Shown: positions 8,124 through 16,962 of the stretch, one piece after another | How positions within the stretch are numbered: the stretch's first letter is position 1 | Layout of the letters: each line of letters starts with the position of its first letter | NCBI RefSeq assembly: GCF_028368935.1 | Contig: NZ_JAQNDK010000003.1 | Coordinates: forward strand, 806,001 to 870,000 | From: Sorangium aterium | GTDB lineage: Bacteria; Myxococcota_A; Polyangia; Polyangiales; Polyangiaceae | DNA length: 64,000 nucleotides | Direction: 5' to 3' | Translations under genes and position numbers: made by a program | Notes under the pieces: model-generated | Seen by the model: the letters and a program-made list of their open reading frames with translations, nothing else | Database searches by the model: none | What the model was told of the DNA's origin: nothing

Positions 8124-9965
8124 TCATTCCGGGACGCAGCCGTCCGCCGCCGTGCACACGTAGCCGTCGCGGCAATCGGCCGACGTCGCGCACGCCTGGT
8201 TGCAGGTCTCGTCCGACGCGCACACCCCGCCGCCGGCGCAGGGGGTCGACGCGTCACAGAAGCCCCAGCAGGAGCCGCCGGGCCAGCCCCACTCCTCCGT
8301 GATGCACTGGCCGCCGATGCAGTCGGCGTCGGCCGTGCAAGGATCGCCGTCGGCGCCATCGGGCGGCGTCGGGAGGCAGCCCTCCGGCGTGCACTCATAG
8401 CCGTCGCGGCAGTCGGCCGACGTCGCGCACGCGCTGTTGCAGGTGTAGTCCGATGCGCAGACCCCGCCGCCGGCGCAGGGACTCGATTCGTCACAGTAGC
8501 CCGAGCAGTAGCCGCCGGGCCAGCCCCACGCCTCGAGGACGCAGAAGAGGCCGGCGCAGTCGCCGTCCGCGGCGCAAGCGTCACCGTCGGTCCCATCGCC
8601 GGGCGGCGGGAGGCAGCGACCCAGGTCCACGACGCAGGTAGCGCCCTCGATCGTGCACTGGTCGTCGCTGGTGCAGGCCGCCGCGCAGAGCCCCTCGCTG
8701 CACGCATAGCCGACGCGGCAGTCGCTGTCCGTCGCGCACTCGACGACGCAGTAGCCAGAGCCGCTGCAGACGCCGCCGTCGCAGTCGCTGTCCGTCGCGC
8801 ACTCGCCCGTGCAGAAGCCACCCGGATAGCCGTCCGCGAACTCGGTGGCGCAGAGATAGCTACCGCACTCGGCGTCAGTCTCGCACGGGCTGCCGTCCGG
8901 GAGGTAGCAGCCGCCGGACGCCTCGTGGCACGAGCCCACCTCGGTACACTGATCATCGCTGGTGCAGCCCATCCAGCAGGACCCGTCGTCGCACCTGTAG
9001 CCGTCGCGGCAGTCCGCCGACGTCGAGCACGCGGACATGCAGATGGCGAGTGTCTGGGCCACCTGGACGCAGACGCCGTCGCCACAGTCGTCGTCCGACA
9101 GGCAGGCGGCGGTACAGTAGCCGGAAGGCAAGCCAGACTCTCGCTCCCCGAGGCAGATGTCGCTGGCGCACATCGCATCGCTGGCGCAGGCAGCGCCGGA
9201 GCCGCCGAGCTCGCCGCCGCCGGCGCCGGTGGTGACCGCAGTCGTGGAGGTGACGCCGCCGCCGCCGACGCCGGTCGCGACCGAGGTCGTGGAGGTGACG
9301 CCGCCGCCGCCGACGCCCGTGGTGACCGAGGTCGTGGAGGAGACGCTGCCGCCGCCGTCGCCGCCAGCGCCCGTGGTGACCGAGGTCGTGGAGGAGACGC
9401 TGCCGCCGCCGTCGCCGCCAGCGCCCGCGCTGACCGAGGTCGTGGAGGAGACGCTGCCGCCGCCGTCACCGCCAGCGCCTGCGCTGACCGAGGTCGAGGA
9501 GACGCTGCCGCCGCCGTCGCCGCCAGCGCCGGTGGTGGCCGAGGCCGAGGTCGAGGAGGCGCTGCCGCCGCCGTCGCCGCCAGCGCCGGTGGTGGCCGAG
9601 GCCGACGTCGAGGAGGCGCTGCTCGATGAGGCCGAGGCCGAGGTGGTGGCCCCGCCCGTACCGCCGCCGCCCGTGTCGCCGCCGCCTGTGCCGCCTGCAC
9701 CGCCGCCGCCCGTGTCGCTGCCGCCTGTGCCGCCTGCACCGCCGCCGCCCGTGTCGCTGCCGCCGGTGCCGCCCGCACCGCCGCCGCCTGTATTGTTGCC
9801 GCCGGTTCCTGTCGTGCTGCTGGCCGAGGCGGCGTCTTCGCCGCCCGTGCCGCTGCCTGCACCCCCGCCGCCCCCAGTCCCGATGACCGACGACTCGTCA
9901 TCGCCGCACGCCGTCGTCGTCATCAGGCCAAGAACGAAGAGACACACCAAAGATCGCATCTTCAT
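8124..9965 (-). CDS. Large cysteine-rich repeat lipoprotein
   Basis: This 613-residue protein starts with a lipoprotein signal (MKMRSLVCLFVLGLMTTTAC; lipobox TTAC). About 180 residues of low-complexity linker follow, made of repeated TGGGGAGGTGGxD and SVSSTTSVTTGAGGDGGG units. The rest, about residues 220-613, is a chain of disulfide-type modules of 30-45 residues with the pattern C-x-x-D-x-D-C-x-D-G-Y-x-C, for example CATSADCRDGYECTPEGCLP. Some modules are nearly duplicated (ITEEWGWPGGSCWGFC against VLEAWGWPGGYCSGYC). No enzyme motif is visible. It is probably a surface-exposed adhesion or structural protein. It is convergent with the esterase. The start ATG at 9965 has GGAGAGC upstream. Confidence 0.85.
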   Translation of the reverse strand: MKMRSLVCLFVLGLMTTTACGDDESSVIGTGGGGGAGSGTGGEDAASASSTTGTGGNNTGGGGAGGTGGSDTGGGGAGGTGGSDTGGGGAGGTGGGDTGGGGTGGATTSASASSSSASSTSASATTGAGGDGGGSASSTSASATTGAGGDGGGSVSSTSVSAGAGGDGGGSVSSTTSVSAGAGGDGGGSVSSTTSVTTGAGGDGGGSVSSTTSVTTGVGGGGVTSTTSVATGVGGGGVTSTTAVTTGAGGGELGGSGAACASDAMCASDICLGERESGLPSGYCTAACLSDDDCGDGVCVQVAQTLAICMSACSTSADCRDGYRCDDGSCWMGCTSDDQCTEVGSCHEASGGCYLPDGSPCETDAECGSYLCATEFADGYPGGFCTGECATDSDCDGGVCSGSGYCVVECATDSDCRVGYACSEGLCAAACTSDDQCTIEGATCVVDLGRCLPPPGDGTDGDACAADGDCAGLFCVLEAWGWPGGYCSGYCDESSPCAGGGVCASDYTCNSACATSADCRDGYECTPEGCLPTPPDGADGDPCTADADCIGGQCITEEWGWPGGSCWGFCDASTPCAGGGVCASDETCNQACATSADCRDGYVCTAADGCVPE

Positions 9966-10752
9966 CCGCTGCTCTCCAGCCGGTAGGGGTCCAGTGACGC
10001 GGCGCCGGCCGTCGGAGGCGAGGTGCCGCAGCGCGATACGCGCGCAGGCATCTTCTGTCGAAACGGCGCGGATGCCAACGCCTCTTTACTCCTTCTCGGC
10101 GCTTTCGGGCAGAGGGGCGCCCGCGCTCTCTCCCCATCCTACCTCGTCCACGCTCCTCCTCGCCCCGGGTCAACGACGAACGCAGCAGCTTTTCGACGGG
10201 CGATCGCGCGCGATTGTCGCGTCCGCTACACGCTTGTGGAGCGTGTTTTGGAGGTCGCGACGCCCTCTTCTCCACTCGTTTCTACCCGTTCCACCCCTTG
10301 GCGAGCCCTCGTTGCCACCCTGCGCCTTTCTCCTCTCCTCACCACCTCCCCGCGCCTGAGCGCGCCTCCCGATGTCCGTGAGGTTTCGGGCGTCTGCTCC
10401 TCAGCTCGTCAGCGAGCCTGAGCGCACCTCCGAGCTTCGCGAGGCTCCTGTCGTTCCGCCCCTATCGCCTCGAGCGCGGCGGCCGCCGCTGCTCCGCCCG
10501 CTGCAGGTCCGAGCGTCGCCTCGCCATGTGATTGACCGGCCGCCATTGGAGCTGGTATAGGTAGCCGTTTTCTTCGGGATTGAATTTTACAGTCACAGCC
10601 AAAGAGAAAGGCGGTCGAGCGCGGTGTGCGCAAGTGAAGGGTGCCCTGGTGCTTTCCGTGCCAGCGATGTCATCTCGCTCTTGCTGCGTCGCGTCGACGC
10701 CCTGCGCCTCGGCGGACGACCTCTCGTTTCAGCCAGAGGATGAGGAGACCCC
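9966..10752. other. Intergenic region, no supported gene
   Basis: This 787-bp region lies between two divergent lipoprotein genes. Open frames exist in it but none resembles a protein or has a convincing start. It contains a terminator-like hairpin near 10228, an imperfect direct repeat (CTGAGCGCGCCTCC near 10358 against CTGAGCGCACCTCC near 10420) and a locally AT-rich patch (10560-10610) that could hold the promoter of the downstream lipoprotein. Confidence 0.5.
10228..10249 (+). terminator. Hairpin with a short T-run
   Basis: ACACGCT (10228-10234), loop TGTGG, then AGCGTGT (10240-10246) followed by TTT. It has the shape of an intrinsic terminator, but no plus-strand gene was recognised upstream. 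Confidence 0.35.
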
Positions 10753-11748
10753 ATGCGTGTCCGACACGTGATGATCACAGCAGCGATCGCCGGTCTATTC
10801 GCGGCCTGCGCCAGCTCGGGGGGCGACGGTGGCAAGACCGAGCCGGTCTACGGGACGGTCTGCGAGGCCCGCTGCGCCTGCGAGGGCTGCTCCGACGACC
10901 AAGAGGGCCTGTGCGAGGCCGAGCAGGGCGCCATCGCCGAGCGGTCCGAGGAGCGCTGTCAGGACGAGTATACGGCGTACATCGACTGTGTCCGGCTGGA
11001 AGGCCGGTGCGTGGACGGTCATCACCTGGCCGAGGTCTGCGACGTCCATGAGGAGGCCCTCCTGGACTGTCTCGATTCCACGGATCGCTGTCCCAGCGCG
11101 GGTGACGGCATCTGCGACGAGCCCCAGGGCACCGGCAAATGCCCTGCTGGGACCGATCGAGCCGACTGCCTCTCTTCCTGTCCCTCGACCGGCGACGGCA
11201 CCTGCGATGAGCCCGAGGGCACGGGCGCGTGCGCGGAGGGCACGGACGTCGTGGACTGCGCGGCCACGACCTGCTCCCGGACGAACAACGGCACCTGCGA
11301 TGAGCCCGAGGGCACCGGGCTCTGCGAGGAGGGCACGGACGTCGCGGACTGCGCGGTGGACGAGCCGTGCGCGACCACGGACAACGGCGAGTGCGACGAG
11401 CCCGGAGGCACCGGGCTCTGCGAGGCGGGCACGGACACCGCCGACTGCAGCGCCCCCCTCACCTGTGACGACCTCGACGAGTGCGGGGACGACTCGAAGG
11501 GGTGTATCGGGTGCGCGAACGCGGGGAGCTGCGCCGATGAGCTCGACACATGCATCCTCGACGACGACTGCGTCGAGTTCATCAGGTGCATCGTCACCTG
11601 CGCGGACGACGACGACGCCTGCCTCCGCGCGTGCATGGACGCCCATCCGGACGGGAGGAGTCTGTATGCCGACTACGACCGATGCGTGAACTGCAATGAG
11701 TGTTATTACTCCTGCGGCAACGCCAGCATCTTCGGGTGCAATCCATGA
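10753..11748 (+). CDS. Cysteine-rich lipoprotein with four GDGTCDEPEGTG-type repeats
   Basis: This 331-residue predicted lipoprotein has lipobox FAAC (Cys19) and start ATG 10753 preceded by GAGGAG. After a Cys-rich N-terminal part come four tandem repeats of about 35 residues, spanning residues ~114-237. Each contains GDGxCDEPxGTGxC and GTDxxDC, for example GDGTCDEPEGTGACAEGTD. The acidic Asp/Glu/Gly loops look suited to calcium binding. The C-terminus has further paired cysteines (CNECYYSCGN). No catalytic motif was found. It may be a surface protein with disulfide-stabilised, perhaps metal-binding, modules; function unknown. Confidence 0.85.
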   Translation: MRVRHVMITAAIAGLFAACASSGGDGGKTEPVYGTVCEARCACEGCSDDQEGLCEAEQGAIAERSEERCQDEYTAYIDCVRLEGRCVDGHHLAEVCDVHEEALLDCLDSTDRCPSAGDGICDEPQGTGKCPAGTDRADCLSSCPSTGDGTCDEPEGTGACAEGTDVVDCAATTCSRTNNGTCDEPEGTGLCEEGTDVADCAVDEPCATTDNGECDEPGGTGLCEAGTDTADCSAPLTCDDLDECGDDSKGCIGCANAGSCADELDTCILDDDCVEFIRCIVTCADDDDACLRACMDAHPDGRSLYADYDRCVNCNECYYSCGNASIFGCNP

Positions 11749-11838
11749 TCTGTCCCGTCGCCGCGGAGGCAATGAGACGGTCAGCGGCGTCGCCACGCGC
11801 GGGATCACCGAGACGTGCGAGGGCGACCTGCGCCCGCC

Positions 11839-11912
11839 CCGCGTCGACGCTGAAGGCCAGATCTGCGTCGTCGACCTCGGCGCCGCGCGTCTGGCCTTCG
11901 GCATCGACGCGC
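11839..11912. repeat. Long imperfect inverted repeat (about 22-bp arms)
   Basis: The arm at 11839-11861 (containing CGTCGACGCTGAAGGCCAGA) is the near-exact reverse complement of 11890-11912 (containing TCTGGCCTTCGGCATCGACG). There are two internal mismatches and a 28-nt spacer. It sits between the lipoprotein stop (11748) and the oxygenase start (11980). It could be a large terminator hairpin or a regulatory structure. Confidence 0.7.
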
Positions 11913-11979
11913 GGCCGTCCCCCCTGAGCCGCTCCCGGGCGGCGCGATCCGCGCCCTCGTTCTGGTAGCATCGCCCGCC

Positions 11980-13122
11980 TTGCCGGAGCTCCCTCTCGCC
12001 CCTGCCGATCTCGACGCGGTGCTCGCGCCGCTCCCCAGCGCCCGGCCGCTGCCCGCGCGCGCGTACTGGGACGAGGACGTCTTCGCCTTCGAGCAGGCCG
12101 AGATCTTCGGACGCTCCTGGCTCTGCGTCGGCCGCGAGGACGAGATCGCCCGCCCCGGAGAGTGGCTGCTCGCCCCCCTCACGCCGGCGGGGGTCGTCGT
12201 CCTCCGCGGCGCCGATCTGGAGATCCGCGCGTTCCACAACGTCTGCCGCCACCGGGCGGCGACGCTGCTCGACGGCCCGTGCGGCCGCCTCTCGCACCTC
12301 GAGTGCCCGTACCATGGCTGGACCTACGAGCTCTCCGGCGCGCTGCGCGCCGCGCCCCACGCGCCGCCCGGCTTCGACCGCGGCGCGCACGGGCTCCTCC
12401 CGGCGCGCGCCGGCGCCCTCTTCGGCTTCCTCTTCGTGACGCTCGATCCCGGCGCGCCGCCGCTCGAGAGCGCGATCGGCGAGGCGCCGCCGTGGCTCTC
12501 GCGCCCCGGGCTGCGCTCGCTCCGGCGGGGCAGGCGGGTGGAGTACGAGGTCGCCGCGAACTGGAAGCTCTGCGTGGAGAACTTCCAGGAGTCTCACCAT
12601 TTCCCGCGCGTGCACCCCGCGCTCGAGCGGCTGACCCCGTGCCACGACGCCGTTTCCTGGGGCCGGGGCGGCCCGTGGCTAGGCGGCATCATGGACCTCG
12701 CGCCCGGCGCCGACACGGTCTCGGTCGGCGCCACGCCCGGCGCGCGGCCGCTCATCGTCCCCGAGGCGGAGCGGCGGCGCGTGCGCGACGCCATGCTCTT
12801 TCCGGGCCTGCTCACGAGCCTCCAGCCCGACTACCTGCTCACGTACCGGCTCGCCCCGCGCGCGCCCGATCGGACGCTCGTGATCGCCGACACGCACTTC
12901 CACCCAGCGGCGTTCGCGCCAGGCTTCGATCCGGGCGACGTGTTCGCCTTCTGGGACGCGGTGAACCGGGAAGACCGCGCCATCTGCGAGCGCCAGCAGC
13001 GCGGGATCCGCGCGCCGGGCTACGCCCCTTCGACGTACGCCATGGTGGAAGACGGCGTCCACGCCTTCGACGGCATGGTCGCGCGGAGGTACCTCGCGGC
13101 GCTCCGCGCGAGGACGGCATGA
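11980..13122 (+). CDS. Rieske-type ring-hydroxylating oxygenase, alpha subunit
   Basis: This 380-residue non-haem iron oxygenase has an N-terminal Rieske [2Fe-2S] domain with ligands C89-x-H91 and C109-x2-H112 (NVCRHRAATLLDG, ECPYHGW). The catalytic domain contains NFQESHHFPRVHP, giving candidate iron-ligand histidines at 207 and 212. Such enzymes take electrons from a separate reductase to hydroxylate, demethylate or oxidise substrates; no reductase gene is nearby. The proposed start is a TTG at 11980; no ATG or strong ribosome-binding site is seen, so the start is uncertain. Its 3' end, including the next gene's ATG, recurs about 1.43 kb downstream (14470-14550). The substrate is unknown. 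Confidence 0.88.
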   Translation: MPELPLAPADLDAVLAPLPSARPLPARAYWDEDVFAFEQAEIFGRSWLCVGREDEIARPGEWLLAPLTPAGVVVLRGADLEIRAFHNVCRHRAATLLDGPCGRLSHLECPYHGWTYELSGALRAAPHAPPGFDRGAHGLLPARAGALFGFLFVTLDPGAPPLESAIGEAPPWLSRPGLRSLRRGRRVEYEVAANWKLCVENFQESHHFPRVHPALERLTPCHDAVSWGRGGPWLGGIMDLAPGADTVSVGATPGARPLIVPEAERRRVRDAMLFPGLLTSLQPDYLLTYRLAPRAPDRTLVIADTHFHPAAFAPGFDPGDVFAFWDAVNREDRAICERQQRGIRAPGYAPSTYAMVEDGVHAFDGMVARRYLAALRARTA

Positions 13123-13152
13123 GCAGGCTCTGCGGGCTGGGGGGATCGCCCG
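13119..13152 (+). pseudogene. Truncated copy of the start of the downstream jelly-roll gene
   Basis: Directly after the Rieske gene comes ATGAGCAGGCTCTGCGGGCT, which reads MSRLCGLGGSPV and matches the beginning of the gene at 14546 (MSKLCGLWGRPY). Similarity is lost near 13152, just before the end of the inserted SGNH lipoprotein gene. It is a leftover of a duplicated gene junction. Confidence 0.65.
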
Positions 13153-13164
13153 TACGATCTCTCG

Positions 13165-14094
<930 letters not shown>

Positions 14095-14545
14095 TTTATT
14101 TCTCCAGTGTCCGTTTGGCGCCGAGGTTTTAAGCGGCGAAAGGCCCTCGTCGCCTTGTATTGACAACTCATCCGCGCATCGAAGGGGCCGCGTTCGCCCG
14201 ATGCAGGTGACTGCCACGACTTCGTACCCAAGCCGGCTGACTCGATGTATAGGCATACTCGCCTATGCCTCGATGCGAGACGTCACGTTCATGTTGGTGG
14301 ACTGAACAATTCGGGCGAGAGTCGAACTCGGTGTCTGCGCCACAGCCCATCCTCCTGGGAGGCCCCCGCGGCGCTCGGTCCGGAGCGCTTCACGCCCGAG
14401 CGCTGGGCGTCCCGCCCGCGCTGCGCGTCCATGCCGCCCGGCGGTCGACCGCGGCCGTGGATTGGCGGCCCGTTCGCGGACGTGGACGGCGTCCACACGT
14501 TTGACGGCATGGTCGCGCGCAGGTACCGCTCGGAGCGAGGACGGC
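14095..14545. other. Intergenic region with a hairpin and a gene remnant
   Basis: This 451-bp region is divergent between the SGNH lipoprotein and the jelly-roll gene. It contains a hairpin (AGGCATA 14251-14257, 6-nt loop, TATGCCT 14264-14270) and, at its right end, a remnant of a Rieske gene 3' end. No intact gene is seen. Confidence 0.55.
14470..14545 (+). pseudogene. Remnant of a Rieske oxygenase C-terminus
   Basis: The plus-strand frame reads VDGVHTFDGMVARRY, against EDGVHAFDGMVARRY at the C-terminus of the Rieske gene (12.98-13.12 kb). Nucleotide identity continues into GAGGACGGCATGAGCA at the next gene's start in both copies. Upstream of about 14465 the similarity disappears, so only the gene tail is left. 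Confidence 0.75.
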
Positions 14546-15364
14546 ATGAGCAAGCTCTGCGGCCTGTGGGGCCGCCCGTACATCGACCTGTCGCCGCTGC
14601 TCGACACGGCGTGCTTCCCCGAGATCGATCGCGAGATCGTGCGCGGCCTCTGCCGCGTCGAGCCCTCGTACACCGGCGGCAGCCTGAAATGGATGGGCGT
14701 GGTCGCGCCCTGGGTGCACGACGACCCGTACGTGGATTACGGGGAGGTCATCGGCGGCTTCTCACGCGACGAGTTCTGCGATTTCATCGCGCTCGGCGAC
14801 GACCCGTCCGCCTTCGATCCCGACCGGCGGAGCGAGTACACGTTCGGAGACGAGACCGATCATCCCCTCACGCGGGCGCAGGTGCTGTACCTGAAGTACC
14901 GCTACGGCGTCTATTTTCCCTGGAAGGTCTGCTATCACCTCCTCGAGAACGACCGCTGGGAAGACAAGCACTCGGGCGCCGGCAAGGACTTCTCGGCGGA
15001 GGCAAGAGCGGTGTTCCCCCGGACGGTCGAGTTCATCCGGGGCCTGCCGTTCGTCGAGATCGGGCGGTGCGTGATCTTCGGCCTCGAGGCGAACGATCAC
15101 GCGCCCGCGCACAGGGACACCGAGCCGGGGAGCGCGATCGGCCCGGCGCAGTCCATCTCGTTCGACCCGCGCGGCGACAAGCGGTTCTATCTCTGCGACA
15201 GGGAGGGGGAGGAGCGCACGGTCGTCCGCGCGCCCATCTACTGGTTCAACGACATGGATTACCACGGGGTCGAGCCGGACCCGTTCTTCCGGTACTCGAT
15301 CCGCGTGGACGGCGTGTTCAAGCCGGAGTTCGTGAAGCGGCTCCAGCGCCTGTACGGACGGTAG
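14546..15364 (+). CDS. Putative jelly-roll (Fe(II)/2-oxoglutarate-type) oxygenase
   Basis: This 272-residue protein was not identified by name. The C-terminal half has the residues expected of a double-stranded beta-helix oxygenase: H189-x-D191 in APAHRDTEP, a distal His240 in DMDYHGVEP, and an Arg-rich strand FFRYSIRVDG where 2-oxoglutarate could bind. The N-terminal half has many Trp/Tyr/Asp residues and no known motif. The start at 14546 has GAGG upstream. In its ancestral position it followed the Rieske gene with its ATG overlapping that gene's end, so the two probably act on one substrate or product. Its last 47 bp overlap the convergent peptidase gene. The oxygenase call is tentative. 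Confidence 0.6.
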   Translation: MSKLCGLWGRPYIDLSPLLDTACFPEIDREIVRGLCRVEPSYTGGSLKWMGVVAPWVHDDPYVDYGEVIGGFSRDEFCDFIALGDDPSAFDPDRRSEYTFGDETDHPLTRAQVLYLKYRYGVYFPWKVCYHLLENDRWEDKHSGAGKDFSAEARAVFPRTVEFIRGLPFVEIGRCVIFGLEANDHAPAHRDTEPGSAIGPAQSISFDPRGDKRFYLCDREGEERTVVRAPIYWFNDMDYHGVEPDPFFRYSIRVDGVFKPEFVKRLQRLYGR

Positions 15365-16553
15365 GCGCCGGCGAGCGCTCTGCCGGTGAGTCCTCCGCCG
15401 GCGAGGCCCCGTTCACCACCAGGTGGATGAACTGCAGCTTCGCCACGGCGGGGCGCGGCAGCACGAACGGGTAGAAGTCGTGCTGGCCCATGCTGCGCGA
15501 CATCTCGTTGAGCACGGCCGTCAGCTCTACCCAGGCGTTCAAGAAGCCCAGGAAGGTCTCGGCCCCTCGGTCGTCCGGGCGCCACAGCGCGTCTGCGCTC
15601 CATGGCTCGACGTCGAGCTCCACCTCGTCGGCGTCGATGCCGAAGCTGAGCGCCGTATCGACGGTGTCGACCATGTGGAGATAGTGGGCCCAGGTCTCGG
15701 CCCAGTCTTCCCACGGGTGCATGCTGGCGTAGGCGCTGACGAAGCGCTGCGGCCAGTCGGCCGGCGGCCCCTGCTCGTAGTTGGCCTTCAGCGCGGCGGC
15801 GTAGTCCTGCTGCTCGTCGCCGAACAGCTCCCTGAACGGCGCCAGCCACCCGGTGTCGCGCACCAGGCGGTCCCAGTAATAATGGCCGACCTCGTGCCGG
15901 AAGTGCCCGAGCAGCGTGCGGTAGGGCTCGCGCATCGCGGCGCGGGTGCGCTCGCGCGTGGCGTCGTCCGCCTCCTCGATGTTCAGCGTGATCACGCCGT
16001 CGGCGTGGCCGGTCATCACCCTGGGCCCGTCGGGCGGCGAGGCGAGGAAGTCGAAGCAGAGGCCGCGCTCCGGGTCCTCGCCGATCTTGGACTTCACCGG
16101 CAGGTTCAGCGCCAGGAGCTGCGACACGAGCCGCCGCTTGGCCGTCTCGAGCAGGCGCCACTGCGTCTGGTGCTCGGCGACGGAGAGATCTGGAATGGTG
16201 CGGTTGAGCCGGCACGCGGCGCAGAGCGCGGGCGCCTCCGCCCCCGCCGGGATCAGCCAGTTGCAGCCCGACGCCAGGTCGAAGTTGCCGCAGCGCCTGT
16301 AGAGCTGCGGCGGGTCCGCGGTGTCGTGCCAGATGTGCCAGGCGCCCTCGGTCGGACCGGCCTTGAGCGGCACGACCTGGGCGCGCTCGGGCTCGTAACC
16401 GAGCGGCGTCTTGCAGGCCAGGCATTCGCTGTTGCGGAAGAACACCGGCCTTTCGCACTGGCAGCGGTAAGCGCGCGGCGCGGTGGGCTGCTTGGTGCGC
16501 TTCCATGCGCTGCGCAGGCGCGCGATCAGACTGTCGAAGCGATTGGTCATCAT
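15318..16553 (-). CDS. Putative zinc-binding metallopeptidase with N-terminal zinc ribbon
   Basis: This protein is about 411 residues. The N-terminus has a zinc-ribbon-like arrangement (YRCQCERPVFFRNSECLACK) and a second Cys pair further on (LCAACRLNR). The central segment has the HEVGH zinc-peptidase motif (about residues 218-222, in HFRHEVGHYYWD) with a downstream glutamate-rich region (HPWEDWAETWAHYLHMVDT). The layout matches the DUF2248-type putative zinc metallopeptidases. The start is one of two adjacent ATGs (16553 or 16550); no clear ribosome-binding site is present. The C-terminal tail (Ser/Pro/Ala-rich) overlaps the end of the convergent jelly-roll gene by 47 bp. It has no signal peptide, so it is probably cytoplasmic. 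The target is unknown. Confidence 0.82.
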   Translation of the reverse strand: MMTNRFDSLIARLRSAWKRTKQPTAPRAYRCQCERPVFFRNSECLACKTPLGYEPERAQVVPLKAGPTEGAWHIWHDTADPPQLYRRCGNFDLASGCNWLIPAGAEAPALCAACRLNRTIPDLSVAEHQTQWRLLETAKRRLVSQLLALNLPVKSKIGEDPERGLCFDFLASPPDGPRVMTGHADGVITLNIEEADDATRERTRAAMREPYRTLLGHFRHEVGHYYWDRLVRDTGWLAPFRELFGDEQQDYAAALKANYEQGPPADWPQRFVSAYASMHPWEDWAETWAHYLHMVDTVDTALSFGIDADEVELDVEPWSADALWRPDDRGAETFLGFLNAWVELTAVLNEMSRSMGQHDFYPFVLPRPAVAKLQFIHLVVNGASPAEDSPAERSPAPTVRTGAGAASRTPA

Positions 16554-16962
16554 GGGTCGAGCGGTCTCGATCGTGTCGGCCCCGGCTCGCGATCGCAAGG
16601 ATCGCAAGCCGTATGCCAGGCGTGCGGCCCGACGCTCGCGCCACGAGCGCAGCTCAGCGCGCTGTCGAGCCGTGCGCGAACGTGCGAACGTCGAGGACGT
16701 CGCGGAGTGTCTCAGTGTGGCAAGAATGCCGTGAGCCCGACCCAGGTTGGGCAATACCCCCGCGCGCCCGCGTCTCGCGCTGGTCCACGAGCGGGCTCTT
16801 GCCCAGGGGCAGCTCCCTCGCTGCCCCCTGGCGTCATGCCACACGTCTTGGAGGTGCAGGTCCAGGGGCAGCTCCCTCGCTGCCCGTGGCGTCATGCCGG
16901 CCGGGGAGGGGGCCGCCGTCGACGACTCCGCCGACGGCATCGGGCCGCCCGTGGTGGACAGG
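16554..16962. other. Intergenic region with a duplicated hairpin element
   Basis: This 409-bp region lies between the peptidase start and the GH43 stop. Apart from the two copies of a 38-bp hairpin-forming repeat (16803-16898) nothing is recognised. The repeats lie downstream of the GH43 gene and could serve as its terminators. Confidence 0.5.
16803..16898. repeat. Two copies of a 38-bp hairpin-forming repeat
   Basis: Copy 1 is 16803-16840 and copy 2 is 16862-16898. Both read CCAGGGGCAGCTCCCTCGCT and continue to GTCATGCC, differing by a one-base gap near the second arm. In copy 1 CCAGGGGCAGC pairs with GCTGCCCCCTGG around a TCCCTC loop. Confidence 0.75.

Noticed and set aside
11594-11971. 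Minus-strand frame reading VDAEGQTRGAEVDDADLAFS
   Set aside because: The apparent internal repeat simply mirrors the long inverted repeat; no start signal or homology is recognised.
14310-14400. tRNA-like signature on the minus strand (GAGTTCGACTC followed by CGCCCGAA, with TCGGGCG some 80 nt away)
   Set aside because: The T-arm and acceptor stem cannot both be satisfied with canonical spacing, and no D-arm or anticodon arm forms. Most likely a chance hairpin.
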